Shown: positions 18,452 to 28,035 of the stretch, in pieces
Layout of the letters: every line of letters begins with the position of its first letter
Numbering within the stretch: the first letter of the stretch is position 1
Origin: Flavobacterium sp. A45
Lineage (GTDB): Bacteria > Bacteroidota > Bacteroidia > Flavobacteriales > Flavobacteriaceae
Reading direction: 5' to 3'
NCBI RefSeq assembly: GCF_002001005.1
Contig: NZ_MUNX01000038.1
Location: 1 to 41,139, forward strand
Length of the DNA: 41,139 nucleotides
Notes under the pieces: model-generated
What the model was told of the DNA's origin: nothing
What the model saw: only the letters and a program-made list of their open reading frames with translations
Databases searched by the model: none
Made by a program: the position numbers and the translations under genes

Positions 18452-18473
18452 TATAATAAAAAATTTATAAATT

Positions 18474-19631
18474 ATGGAACAAACATGGAGATGGTATGGA
18501 CCCAATGATCCAGTAAAATTATCTGATGCTAAACAAGCCGGTGCCACTGGAATTGTTACAGCCTTACACCATATTAAAAACGGACAAGTGTGGGAAGTGG
18601 ATGAGATAATGAAAAGAAAAAAGGAAGTAGAAGCAGCAGGATTAACTTTTTCGGTTGTGGAAAGTATTCCAGTGCACGAGGACATCAAAAAACAATCAGG
18701 GGATTATTTAAAATATATAGATAACTATAAGCAAAGTATCAAAAATTTAGCAGCTTGTGGTATTTATACGGTATGCTATAATTTTATGCCAGTTTTAGAC
18801 TGGTCCAGAACTGATTTGTCTTATGAAATGCCGGATGGTTCGAAAGCATTGCGATTTGATATCAATGAATTTGCCGCTTTTGAATTGTTTATTCTAAAAA
18901 GACCAGGGGCAGAAAATACGTATACAGAAGCACAAAAAGCGAAAGCAAAAACTACTTTTGAAAAGTTGACAGTTGCCGATAAAGTAAAATTGCAACAAAA
19001 CATTATTGCGGGTTTACCGGGCGCAGAAGAATCCTATACTGTTGAGGATTTCTTGAAAGTACTTCAAGGGTATGATGGTATTGATGCCAATAAATTAAAA
19101 GAAAATTTATATTATTTCTTACAAGAAATAGTGCCAGTAGCCGAAAGCGTAGGCGTGAAAATGGCTATTCATCCAGATGATCCTCCTTATCCAATTTTAG
19201 GTTTGCCAAGAGTGGTAAGTACCGAAGCTGACTTGAAACAATTGCTAAATGCAATTGAATCGCCATCAAATGGATTTTGTATGTGTACCGGTTCATACGG
19301 CGTTATTGCCGAAAATGATTTGCCTGGAATCGTGGACCGGCATGGAGAAAAAATGAATTTTATTCATTTAAGAAGTACGCAACGCGATGCAGAAGGAAAT
19401 TTCTACGAAGCCAATCATCTCGAAGGGGACGTTGATATGTATGAAGTGGTGAAATCGATTCTTAAAATGCAAAAACAAACCAATAGAATCATACCAATGC
19501 GTCCAGATCACGGTCATCAAATGCTGGATGATTTAAAGAAAAAAACAAATCCAGGATATTCAGGAATAGGTCGATTGCGAGGTTTAGCCGAATTGCGTGG
19601 ATTGGAAATGGGAATAAAAAGAAGTTTATAA
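18474..19631 (+). CDS. uxuA: Mannonate dehydratase
   Basis: 385 aa, close to E. coli UxuA (394 aa), cytoplasmic. It starts with the family's RWYGPNDPV block and carries the ALHHI motif, [13 protein letters not shown], the metal-site HPDDPP motif (His233) and the PDHGHQM motif near the C-terminus. It dehydrates D-mannonate to 2-keto-3-deoxygluconate, using a divalent metal, which feeds the KDG kinase of the same operon. The spacing is 22 bp after the SDR gene and 11 bp before uxaC. Confidence 0.95.
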   Translation: MEQTWRWYGPNDPVKLSDAKQAGATGIVTALHHIKNGQVWEVDEIMKRKKEVEAAGLTFSVVESIPVHEDIKKQSGDYLKYIDNYKQSIKNLAACGIYTVCYNFMPVLDWSRTDLSYEMPDGSKALRFDINEFAAFELFILKRPGAENTYTEAQKAKAKTTFEKLTVADKVKLQQNIIAGLPGAEESYTVEDFLKVLQGYDGIDANKLKENLYYFLQEIVPVAESVGVKMAIHPDDPPYPILGLPRVVSTEADLKQLLNAIESPSNGFCMCTGSYGVIAENDLPGIVDRHGEKMNFIHLRSTQRDAEGNFYEANHLEGDVDMYEVVKSILKMQKQTNRIIPMRPDHGHQMLDDLKKKTNPGYSGIGRLRGLAELRGLEMGIKRSL

Positions 19632-19642
19632 ATAGTAGTATT

Positions 19643-21055
19643 ATGGTTTCAAATACATTTATTACAGATGATTTTTTGCTTCATAATGAGGTGTCAAAAA
19701 CCTTATATCACGATTATGCAAAAGTGCAACCTATTGTTGATTACCATTGCCATTTGTCTCCAAAAGATATCGCTGAGGACAGACAATTTGATAGTATAAC
19801 TCAAATATGGCTCGAAGGAGATCATTACAAATACAGAGCTATGCGTGCTAATGGTATCAATGAAAAATTTATTACTGGAGACGCAAGTGATTATGAAAAA
19901 TTTTCGAAATGGGCAGATACTGTTCCATATACTTTACGAAACCCTTTATACCACTGGACTCATTTGGAATTGAAAAATTATTTTGGCATTGATACTTTAT
20001 TAAAACCTGAATCAGCGGAAACAATTTATAGTCAATGCAATGATTTATTAAAAAAGCCTGAATATTCTGTTCGTAATCTGCTTCGAAGAATGAATGTCAA
20101 AGTTGTAGGGACTACTGATGATCCAACAGATGATTTACTTTATCACAAACAACTTCGCAAAGAAAAATTTGAAATTATGGTTTTGCCTTCTTTTCGACCA
20201 GACAAAGCAACAGAAATCGAAAAAGGACAAGTTTTTTTAGATTGGATTAAAAAACTGGGAAAAACGGTTGGTTTTGTAATTGAGGATTTTAATTCTTTGA
20301 TAAAAGCATTACAACAAAGACATGATTTTTTTCATGAAATGGGATGTCGTATTTCTGATCATGGTCATGCAACATTTTATGCAGAAGATTATTCTTCCGA
20401 TGATCTTTTTGAAATTTTTGATAAAGCTTTGAGAGAAGTTTCATTAACAGAACTAGAAATTAGTATTTACAAATCGGCAGTTTTATTTAAGTTGGCATTG
20501 ATGAATAATGAAAAGTCTTGGACTCAACAATTTCATATTGGAGCCATCAGAAATAATAATAATAAAATGATGCAAAATATTGGATCTGATCAAGGGTTTG
20601 ATTCAATTGGAGACCTGAATATGGCAAAGAATATGTCTAGGTTTTTCGATAAATTAAGTTCATGTGATTCACTTGCTCAAACAATAGTATATAATCTAAA
20701 TCCTCGAGACAGTGAAATGTTTGCCTCTATGGTCGCAAATTTTAATGATGGTAATGTCGTGGGGAAAATGCAATACGGAGCTGCCTGGTGGTTTCTTGAC
20801 CAAAAAGAAGGAATGGAAAAGCAACTAAATGTGTTGTCAAATTTCGGTTTATTAAGTCGTTTTGTGGGTATGGTAACTGATTCTAGAAGTTTCTTGTCGT
20901 TCCCTCGTCATGAGTATTTTAGACGCATTCTTTGTAATGTACTTGGCGATGAAGTTGAAAAAGGGGAACTGCCTAATGATATGATTTTAATTGGGAATTT
21001 AGTTGAAGGTATTTGTTATAAAAATGCTGAGAGGTATTTTAATTTAACAGAATAA
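19643..21055 (+). CDS. uxaC: Glucuronate isomerase (uronate isomerase)
   Basis: 470 aa, same length as E. coli UxaC. An amidohydrolase-fold enzyme: metal-site motif DYHCHLSP with His35 and His37, the TTDDPTDDL motif, and a C-terminal TDSRSFLSFPRHEYFRR block typical of uronate isomerases. It converts D-glucuronate to D-fructuronate (or galacturonate to tagaturonate). The co-encoded UxuA and beta-glucuronidase, without the tagaturonate branch, point to glucuronate. It is the last gene of the nine-gene operon and is followed by a GAAA-loop terminator. Confidence 0.95.
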   Translation: MVSNTFITDDFLLHNEVSKTLYHDYAKVQPIVDYHCHLSPKDIAEDRQFDSITQIWLEGDHYKYRAMRANGINEKFITGDASDYEKFSKWADTVPYTLRNPLYHWTHLELKNYFGIDTLLKPESAETIYSQCNDLLKKPEYSVRNLLRRMNVKVVGTTDDPTDDLLYHKQLRKEKFEIMVLPSFRPDKATEIEKGQVFLDWIKKLGKTVGFVIEDFNSLIKALQQRHDFFHEMGCRISDHGHATFYAEDYSSDDLFEIFDKALREVSLTELEISIYKSAVLFKLALMNNEKSWTQQFHIGAIRNNNNKMMQNIGSDQGFDSIGDLNMAKNMSRFFDKLSSCDSLAQTIVYNLNPRDSEMFASMVANFNDGNVVGKMQYGAAWWFLDQKEGMEKQLNVLSNFGLLSRFVGMVTDSRSFLSFPRHEYFRRILCNVLGDEVEKGELPNDMILIGNLVEGICYKNAERYFNLTE

Positions 21056-21086
21056 TTGTTTTTTAGATTGAGATTGTTTGTTTATT

Positions 21087-21117
21087 AAAAGACTGCTTGA
21101 AAAAGCAGTCTTTTTTT
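21087..21117 (+). terminator. Rho-independent terminator of the glucuronate operon
   Basis: Perfect 12-bp stem AAAAGACTGCTT (21087-21098) with AAGCAGTCTTTT (21103-21114), closed by a GAAA tetraloop and followed by T residues. It lies 31 bp after uxaC, between convergent genes, and could work in both directions because the minus side also ends in a T-run. Confidence 0.9.
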
Positions 21118-21144
21118 GTTCAATAGATTTACAAAGTTTCTAAA

Positions 21145-22190
21145 CTATTTTTTAATGATTTTACTTGTTTCCACAGTATCTCCTTTTTTAATTTTCAATA
21201 CATAAGTTCCTGACGGGATATTACTAATGTTGATACTTTCGTGAAAGTTACCTTTCACATTTTGAAATTCATTTGATAAAACTGAGTTTCCTGAAAAGTT
21301 ATATAAGACTAAGGAAACTGTTGCTGTTTTGTCAACAGAAGTTACGATTGTAATACTATCAGATGCTGGGTTTGGGTAAACAATTGTTCCAGTTGCTATT
21401 GTTTCTTCAGGAGATGCTGTTTTAGCAGTACTTGATTTAGCAGTACTTGTTTTCGCAACTGGATTTGCCAAACTCCATTTAAAAGACGAATATGTAGTGT
21501 TAATTGTATTTTGAATAATTTCAATGCCAGTTCCATTTGCACCTCCTGCAGGGCGTATGTACATGCCTGATTTTCTGTTTCTTATCCAATAAAAATTAGC
21601 TTCATCAGATGTTTCAATAGCCCATTGAAGTTCGGTATTAGTAGTACTTGTAACCAAAGTAGTTTGGGATAGATTTGTATTATCTACAGTTGATCCTCCA
21701 GTAGGCTGTATTGCTTTACCAGTATATCGATTTACAATATAGTAATAGCCTGCAACTGGTGCTGCTATAAATTCCCATTGATAAGAACTGAATGTAGGTA
21801 CTGTTGTTTCTTCATATTGAGTAATAAAAGCGGTTGCAGTTCCCCCAGTTGGGCGCATATAATCGGCAGTGTATTTGTCAATCAAATGGAAGTACGAAGA
21901 TGTAAATGGATCAGAAGAAGATGTAGTTACAGTGATTGTAATTGCTGAAGAAGTAGTTGTTGCTCCGCCGTTATCTGTAGCTTTCGCGGTAACGCTATGT
22001 GATCCTAGAGTTGGTGTCCAGCTATAGGTGTATGGACTGGAGGTATCGGTTCCTATGAGTGTAGTGCCATCATAAAATGAAACCGAAGCAACTGTTCCTG
22101 GAGCAGTATCAGTGGCAGTCGCACTAAGGGTTACAACAGTTCCTGATGTAACTGTAGCTTCAGCCGTAGTATTGACCACTGTGGGCGGTG
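21145..22190 (-). repeat. C-terminal cassette copy 1 (Ig-like, beta-trefoil, T9SS signal)
   Basis: DNA encoding the last about 340 residues of the 1341-aa protein. It matches the 3' ends of the genes at 25373 and 28036; over about 120 nt near 21630-21750 the first two copies differ at only about two positions by eye. Confidence 0.85.
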
Positions 22191-25170
22191 TATTTGCCGT
22201 TGCCGAAGTAATGTTTACATAATTAATGTTTTGATCAGCAGTGTCCATTACAATACGTATCACTTTTTGGCCTGCGGTTAATTGTATACCATTAACATAA
22301 ACGCTCTTAAAATCTTGCCATCCAGTTCCAACGGGTACAGCTACAGGCCCAGAAACGTTTACTCCGTCCACTTCCAAATGTATGGTTTTCCCTGTTGTAA
22401 TTGCAGCGATGCGAAATTCAAAGTTATACGAACCGTTAGCAGTAACATTAACAGTATATTCTGTCCAGTCTCCAGCAGCCGAATAACTAAGATTATACCC
22501 ACCTTCTGTAGTAGCTTCAATGTCTACATCGTCAGTACGGTATGCGTTACCGCTATTTCCTGGCGTGGCATCATTATAAGCAACTCCTTGTCCTCCTAGA
22601 TCATAGTTTTCAGCTTCTATTTTTCCTGGTATAGCCAAAGCGGTACCGCTATAAGGAGATTGTGTCGTAACAGCTGGGGAATATGTGATTACTATCTGCG
22701 GCGGGTTAGCACCTTCTTTAGAGCTCCATGTCGTTTGAGGCGTTGTAACCGCTAAGTTTTTCATATTAAAACTTACGGCAGTTCTTCCTGCCAGTTTTTC
22801 TGATTGTATGTAACTGGTTACATCCCATAAGTAATATTTTCCGTTGATATCATTTACAGTAGTTGTTGCCAGTGCTGTGGCACCCGCTGCTGGTTTATTG
22901 TTCCAGTTTATAGTTGCTTCTGCCCATGTTGTGGTTGCAACAGAATACATACCTACAGGAATAGAACCAGCAGCGCCTAGGTTTCCATATACTTTTATCT
23001 GCGCATTGTTAATGTTCCCATTAATGGTAGTTAAATCGAAATTCAAATAGCCTTCTCTATTGAAACCGCTGTTAGTGGCTACATCCATTTTAGTTTCTAT
23101 TTTGGCAGGATCAGTAGCTCCGTAATTTATGGCTGCATTGGCTCCGTCTTTTACATACGCATCTTTTGTGGCTGTAAGTGTAGCACTTAATGCGGTAGAA
23201 GGTACAAATACAGCTGTGTACGTGGTGTTATCCGTTGGTACTGAGAAGAATTGAGTCATCGTACCTCCGTGTTCCCAATGATCAAATTGATAATTAACAC
23301 CGCCAATAGTCTGGTATTGTAAAGTACCCATTTCAAACGTTATACCTTCGACACCAGGCGTAGCATAAGGTGTACTTTGCGGTGCTCCATTTACTGTGAC
23401 TTGAAGTCCAGCAGGTTGTGTGGCAAAACTTACTGTCGATAATTGAGGAAATATGGATACGGAGGCAGTACCTGTCAATCCATTGCTATCAGTAACTGTT
23501 AAAACTAATCGATACGACACATTGGTATCTTTTTCGTTTCCAGTTAAAGTAGCGAAGGATCCTGTTTTAGATCCAACAGCTAATCCTGTAGTTGCTAAAT
23601 CATGTGAGTGATCATCATTATGGTCAAAAAACAATCCCCATTTGAATGCACTGGCAGGCAAGGTTCCGTCTTCTGTATCGCTGCCTGACCCTGAAAACGA
23701 AATGGTTTGACCCGCATAATAAGTTAATCCTGAAGCTGGAGTAATAATGGTAGCTACAGGAGGGGCATTGTAAGCTTGAACCGTCAGGGTAGCTGCATTA
23801 CTTGTTGCCGAACCAAAAGAGTTAGTGGCAGTTACTGTGTAACTTCCTGCATTAGCTGCAACAACAACTGGTATTGTATACGTAGTACTGGTTGCCCCTG
23901 CAATATTGACCCCGTTTTTTTTCCATTGATAAGTCATAGGAGTTGCTCCCGAAGCATTTACAGAAAAACTTGCTGGTTGCCCCGAAATTATCGTAACACT
24001 TGCAGGCTGATTAGTAATTGCCGGTACGCTTGTATTGGTATAGATAATCTTATAAATGGTTCCGTTTTGAGCATAATACACGTTTCCATCTGCTCCTAAA
24101 CGAAGTGTAGTGGTGTTAGCACCTGGAGATGCCGATCCAACTCCTGTTCCAAAATTAGTATAAGCACCTGTAGAAGGATTTATGTAATTAATCCAGTTAT
24201 TACAATAATCCATATAGAAAAATTTGCCCACATAGGCTGCAGGATAATTAGTTATTGCAGACTCTAAAAACGCACCCCCTATAATGGCACAACCTTCCGA
24301 TGTAGTTCCTGGAGTATAATTAGGATTTGTAACATAATAAACAGGGTTTTTAAAAGCAGGGTTAGTGGAATTTCCTTCAACAGTTGGATGACCAGAATTA
24401 GTACCAGCTGTTGTAACATCATTAATCTCCTCAGCAAAAGTTTGCCCTACGTTGCAAACATATATTTTTCCTGTTGATGGAGAAATATCCATTGACCATG
24501 GATTACGTTCTCCCATAGACCAAATACACTTTCGTGCCGTGTTTGCCCCAGCATCATTGTAATAAGGGTTTCCTACTGCTGGTGTTCCATCGGGATTAAG
24601 TCTTAAAACTTTACCACCATAAGAATTTTTGTCTTGAGCAGCCGAAGGAATATCATTTTCGCCAATAGATATATAGAGATAGCCATCTTTAAATCGTATT
24701 GCTCCCCCATTATGGCGTTGTGATGTAGTAGATAAAAGTGGAAAATCCCTAAGAGTTAACTGAGCAACTACTGCATCTCCGCTAAGAGTTAGTCTGGATA
24801 ATCGATTTACCAAACCAGTTGTTGTATAGCATACATACATATAGTTATTTGTCGCAAAATTTGGATCTAATGTAATTGCACTAAGTCCGTCTTCTCCACC
24901 ACTTCTTACATTAGATAATGTGATCATAGTCGATAGCACGCCGTTTTTATATAGCCGTATACGACCATCTTGATGTGCTATAAATATCCTGCCATCAGTT
25001 GCAAAAGCCAAATTTGTTACAGTAGCACCCGTACTTACAACTTGAACCCTGCTAAAACCTGAAGGAAATGTTTGAGCTTGGATTAGGCCACATGTTAGAA
25101 AAGTTAAAAACAGCATGGCACACAAGGTGAATCGCCGTAAACAGTTAATTTTTAGTGATTTTTGTTTCAT
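21145..25170 (-). CDS. T9SS-exported sugar-dehydrogenase-like protein with carbohydrate-binding modules
   Basis: 1341 aa with a signal peptide (about 1-33). Residues about 35-378 form a six-bladed propeller of the glucose/sorbosone dehydrogenase (PQQ aldose dehydrogenase) type: GGEDGLSAITLDP, RHNGGAIRF with candidate catalytic His153, and MGERNPWSMDI. After that come an Ig-like domain (about 383-466), a PKD-like domain (470-575), a beta-repeat segment (580-660), a DNRLRE/CBM96-like module (660-827), a CBM6-like module opening with KIEAENYD (847-983), an Ig-like domain (985-1085), a three-fold beta-trefoil of ricin type (1089-1235) and a T9SS type A sorting domain (1266-1341). Predicted to be an extracellular oxidoreductase held on polysaccharide. 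Whether it binds PQQ is not provable here. It lies 202 bp after the GH5-T9SS gene and lacks the 22-bp-repeat operator, so it may be cotranscribed. Confidence 0.82.
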   Translation of the reverse strand: MKQKSLKINCLRRFTLCAMLFLTFLTCGLIQAQTFPSGFSRVQVVSTGATVTNLAFATDGRIFIAHQDGRIRLYKNGVLSTMITLSNVRSGGEDGLSAITLDPNFATNNYMYVCYTTTGLVNRLSRLTLSGDAVVAQLTLRDFPLLSTTSQRHNGGAIRFKDGYLYISIGENDIPSAAQDKNSYGGKVLRLNPDGTPAVGNPYYNDAGANTARKCIWSMGERNPWSMDISPSTGKIYVCNVGQTFAEEINDVTTAGTNSGHPTVEGNSTNPAFKNPVYYVTNPNYTPGTTSEGCAIIGGAFLESAITNYPAAYVGKFFYMDYCNNWINYINPSTGAYTNFGTGVGSASPGANTTTLRLGADGNVYYAQNGTIYKIIYTNTSVPAITNQPASVTIISGQPASFSVNASGATPMTYQWKKNGVNIAGATSTTYTIPVVVAANAGSYTVTATNSFGSATSNAATLTVQAYNAPPVATIITPASGLTYYAGQTISFSGSGSDTEDGTLPASAFKWGLFFDHNDDHSHDLATTGLAVGSKTGSFATLTGNEKDTNVSYRLVLTVTDSNGLTGTASVSIFPQLSTVSFATQPAGLQVTVNGAPQSTPYATPGVEGITFEMGTLQYQTIGGVNYQFDHWEHGGTMTQFFSVPTDNTTYTAVFVPSTALSATLTATKDAYVKDGANAAINYGATDPAKIETKMDVATNSGFNREGYLNFDLTTINGNINNAQIKVYGNLGAAGSIPVGMYSVATTTWAEATINWNNKPAAGATALATTTVNDINGKYYLWDVTSYIQSEKLAGRTAVSFNMKNLAVTTPQTTWSSKEGANPPQIVITYSPAVTTQSPYSGTALAIPGKIEAENYDLGGQGVAYNDATPGNSGNAYRTDDVDIEATTEGGYNLSYSAAGDWTEYTVNVTANGSYNFEFRIAAITTGKTIHLEVDGVNVSGPVAVPVGTGWQDFKSVYVNGIQLTAGQKVIRIVMDTADQNINYVNITSATANTPPTVVNTTAEATVTSGTVVTLSATATDTAPGTVASVSFYDGTTLIGTDTSSPYTYSWTPTLGSHSVTAKATDNGGATTTSSAITITVTTSSSDPFTSSYFHLIDKYTADYMRPTGGTATAFITQYEETTVPTFSSYQWEFIAAPVAGYYYIVNRYTGKAIQPTGGSTVDNTNLSQTTLVTSTTNTELQWAIETSDEANFYWIRNRKSGMYIRPAGGANGTGIEIIQNTINTTYSSFKWSLANPVAKTSTAKSSTAKTASPEETIATGTIVYPNPASDSITIVTSVDKTATVSLVLYNFSGNSVLSNEFQNVKGNFHESINISNIPSGTYVLKIKKGDTVETSKIIKK

Positions 25171-25372
25171 GATTTTATTAAATTGGTTATAAAATTGTTC
25201 AGCGAATTATTTATATTAATAACTTGAATTCGATTAATCCTTAAATATTTAATAATTGATTGCCAGTTGTAAATAACATGTTCACGGATTGGCCCGTAAG
25301 GTTTAAAAAGACATATTTTGTGTATAACTAACTGTTAATTAATTTGTAATCATTATGAGTTTATGAGCTATT

Positions 25373-26420
25373 TTATTTTTTTATAATTTTATGTGTCTCT
25401 ACAGTATTTCCTTTTTTGATTTTCAATACATAGTTTCCTGTTGGAATGTTATTAATATCAATACTTTCTTCAAAGTTATTTTGGATGTCTCGGAATTCTT
25501 TAGACAAAACAAGGTTGCCTGAGAAATTATACAGCATAATGGAAACAGTTGCTGTTTTTTCTACCGGTGTAACTATTTTAATACTATCGTATGCAGGATT
25601 AGGATAAATAATTGTTCCGGTCGATACTATTTCTTCAGGGGATGCTATTTTAGTAGTACTTGATTTAGCGGTAGTAGTTTTTGCAACTGGATTAGCTAAA
25701 CTCCATTTAAAGGAAGAATAAGTTGTATTGAGGGTATTTTGAACTATTTCAATACCAGTTCCATTTGTACCTCCAGTTGGACGTATGTACCTCCCAGATT
25801 TTCTGTTTTTTATCCAATAATAATTAGCTTCATCAGATGTTTCAATTGCCCATTGCAGTTCGGTATTAGTAGTACTTGTAACCAAAGTAGTTTGGGATAG
25901 ATTTGTATTATCTACAGTCGATCCTCCAGTAGGCTGTATTGCTTTACCTGTATATCGATTTACAATATAGTAATAGCCTGTAACAGGTGCTGCTATAAAT
26001 TCCCATTGGTAAGAGCTTAATGTCGGGACTGTTGTTTCTTCATATTGAGTAATAAAGGCGGTTGCATTTCCCCCAGTTGGTCGCATATAATCGGCAGTGT
26101 ATTTGTTAATCAAATGGAAGTAAGAAGATGTAAATGCATCTGAAGAAGATGTAGTTACAGTGATCGTAACTATTGCAGAAGTAGCTGTTGCCCCTCCATT
26201 ATCAGTAGCTCTTGCAGTAATGCTATGTGATCCTGCACTTGGTGTCCAGTTATAGGTGTATGGGCTGGTGGTATCGGTTCCTATTAGGGTAGTGCCATCA
26301 TAGAATGAAACTGAAGTAACTGTTCCGGGAGCAGTATCCGTGGCAGTAGCTGTTAATGTAACACTTGTGCCAGAAGTATAATTCGAGCCTGTTGCTGGTG
26401 CTGTTATACTTACAGTTGGG
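25373..26420 (-). repeat. C-terminal cassette copy 2 (Ig-like, beta-trefoil, T9SS signal)
   Basis: 3' part of the GH5-T9SS gene, near-identical in protein to copies 1 and 3. The linker between trefoil and sorting domain is a short Thr/Ser/Lys/Ala-rich repeat that differs most between copies. Confidence 0.85.
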
Positions 26421-27520
26421 GCTCTATTGATTACTGAAAGCATATTTGGAACTAAATTATATGTGAAGGCATTTCCTGCATCATTTATTAAGCCAAACCA
26501 GCCCCTATCATCCCAAACCGAGAATGCAATGCCTAAATCAATACACGCTTTGGCAAATGTCTGGTAATATTCTTTTACAACTGTAGCACTTCTTTCCGCT
26601 TGATTAGTAATTCTTCCTACTCCAAATTCACCATAATGTATAGCAATTCCACCAAGATTATTTTGGGCATGTGTGTTACAAACAGTGATGTCATTTTTAA
26701 TTTGCGTTACACCAGGATAGCTTGCGTTTGTTCCTGTTTGCCCACAAAAATTCCATGGGTCATAGCTATGCACGTGCATCGCAAGGTATTTGTCGCTACC
26801 ACCTCCGGGTAATGTTGATACGTTTGGATAGACTTCTTCGATTTGAGAATCATTAGCCTGACCATTTGGTGAAATCATTACAATTCTTGTAGTATTATTG
26901 CCCCCAGTGGCACGGATTGCATCATAGCCAACTTTATTTATTTGCCTTGTAAGGAGAATTCCGCTTTGTGCTGTAGGAAGTACGGCTTCACCCCACTGGC
27001 CCATTACGCCCTCTGGTTCGTTAAGCACTTCAAATGCCAATTTACTTGGATAGGCTTTGAAATGATTGGCAATGCTTGTCCAAAGATTTGCAAAAATAGT
27101 ATTGTAGTATGCAGACCCATTATAATTATCTTTTAGCCAGTGCTCGTGATGGGTATTTAATACAACATAGAGACCTTTGCTGAGAGCGTAGTCTACAGTT
27201 TTTACTAATTCAATAAAGCGTGGATGTGTTTTATCAATATTTCCGTTTACATCTGTCAGTCTTGTCCCGCCTACATAATCATACCATGTTGTAGGGATTC
27301 TTATATTAGTCATTCCTGCTGCTGCATAGGAATCTATGATTGGCTTAAATGAAGTAAATGTGGTAGATTTATTCCCGTTGTCAAATACATTACCAAGGTT
27401 AAAACCAGATCCCATATCTTTTACAACTTCTTTCGCAGTTTGGGAATATGAATTAAAAATGCTTAAGGTTAAGCATACATAAAACATACATTTGAATCGA
27501 TAGTAAATTTTTGATTTCAT
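25373..27520 (-). CDS. T9SS-exported GH5 endo-glucanase-like enzyme
   Basis: 715 aa. A signal peptide (about 1-26, ending YSQ) is followed by a GH5 barrel (about 28-362), an Ig-like domain (about 367-458), a ricin-type beta-trefoil (461-608) and a T9SS type A sorting domain (640-715). Catalytic residues: acid/base Glu168 in LNEPEG and nucleophile Glu298 in YGEFGVGR; GFNLGNVFD and THHEHWLKD are also present. The barrel is closely related to the lipoprotein GH5 at 6247-7653, while the C-terminal half is shared with the proteins at 21145 and 28036. It should be an endo-acting enzyme on a beta-glucan-like backbone, outside the cell. The promoter with direct-repeat operator at 27580-27659 lies 60-139 bp upstream. 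Confidence 0.92.
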   Translation of the reverse strand: MKSKIYYRFKCMFYVCLTLSIFNSYSQTAKEVVKDMGSGFNLGNVFDNGNKSTTFTSFKPIIDSYAAAGMTNIRIPTTWYDYVGGTRLTDVNGNIDKTHPRFIELVKTVDYALSKGLYVVLNTHHEHWLKDNYNGSAYYNTIFANLWTSIANHFKAYPSKLAFEVLNEPEGVMGQWGEAVLPTAQSGILLTRQINKVGYDAIRATGGNNTTRIVMISPNGQANDSQIEEVYPNVSTLPGGGSDKYLAMHVHSYDPWNFCGQTGTNASYPGVTQIKNDITVCNTHAQNNLGGIAIHYGEFGVGRITNQAERSATVVKEYYQTFAKACIDLGIAFSVWDDRGWFGLINDAGNAFTYNLVPNMLSVINRAPTVSITAPATGSNYTSGTSVTLTATATDTAPGTVTSVSFYDGTTLIGTDTTSPYTYNWTPSAGSHSITARATDNGGATATSAIVTITVTTSSSDAFTSSYFHLINKYTADYMRPTGGNATAFITQYEETTVPTLSSYQWEFIAAPVTGYYYIVNRYTGKAIQPTGGSTVDNTNLSQTTLVTSTTNTELQWAIETSDEANYYWIKNRKSGRYIRPTGGTNGTGIEIVQNTLNTTYSSFKWSLANPVAKTTTAKSSTTKIASPEEIVSTGTIIYPNPAYDSIKIVTPVEKTATVSIMLYNFSGNLVLSKEFRDIQNNFEESIDINNIPTGNYVLKIKKGNTVETHKIIKK

Positions 27521-27579
27521 AATTTTTTTTATTTTTTATTATGTTATTTTTTTTATTGTATTCAATTTCAATTGTTTAT

Positions 27580-27659
27580 CAAATGTATTGGTAGTATTTG
27601 TAATTTTTAACTCACTTTTTAAAATAAGGACGTTTGTCATCCTAAAAAAGTACATTTGC
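27580..27659 (-). promoter_or_regulatory. Operator-promoter for the GH5-T9SS gene (site 2 of 3)
   Basis: Plus-strand direct repeats GGACGTTTGT (27628-27637) and GTACATTTGC (27650-27659), 22 bp apart. The minus-strand -7 box TACATTTG is at 27587-27580, exactly 41 bp from the proximal repeat. Distal to the repeats, a block with TTCAACCGTTTTCGT is also found at site 3. Confidence 0.75.
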
Positions 27660-27973
27660 AGTTCAACCGTTTTCGTAAAAGGCGTTAAAGTGACTTAATT
27701 AAGTAGAAGAATAATTGTATATGGTTAATTTCTATATGGTTAAGTGTTTGGATTGATATTGAAATATAGGTGGATCAGCAAATTTTTTAAAAGTATTTAC
27801 TTAAAGGTTAATGGTAAGTTTAGTGTTTCTGAAAAACAGTTGCTAAATTAGAAGAGTTTTAAAATTCTGTGTTTTAAACCATAATATAATAATCCAATTC
27901 AATTTTACTCTGTCCCTCGAAGAGGGTGGGGATAACCAATAAAGACTGTTTTATATTTTTAATTGGTATAAGC

Positions 27974-28001
27974 AAAAGAGCTCGCAATTGCGAGCTCTTT
28001 T
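27974..28001 (-). terminator. Bidirectional palindromic terminator
   Basis: Perfect 28-bp palindrome: arm AAAAGAGCTCGCAA at 27974-27987 and its complement at 27988-28001. It forms a GAGCTCGC stem with an AATT loop, and T-runs follow in both directions. It lies 35 bp after the stop of the GH-A T9SS gene. Confidence 0.88.
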
Positions 28002-28035
28002 TATAAACTTAAAGTCTAGTCTTTTGACTAAATGA

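Larger units (their letters stand above)
27521..28035. other. Intergenic region with operator-promoter and palindromic terminator
   Basis: 515 bp without a gene. It contains site 2 of the direct-repeat operator (27580-27659), a conserved upstream block at about 27660-27705 shared with the promoter at 30.9 kb, a small hairpin CCCTC-GAA-GAGGG at 27914-27926, and the terminator palindrome at 27974-28001. Confidence 0.7.

Noticed and set aside
22282..24099. Several plus-strand frames (22282-22599, 22844-23050, 23776-24099)
   Set aside because: All are opposite the 1341-aa T9SS protein, whose domains are recognisable throughout.
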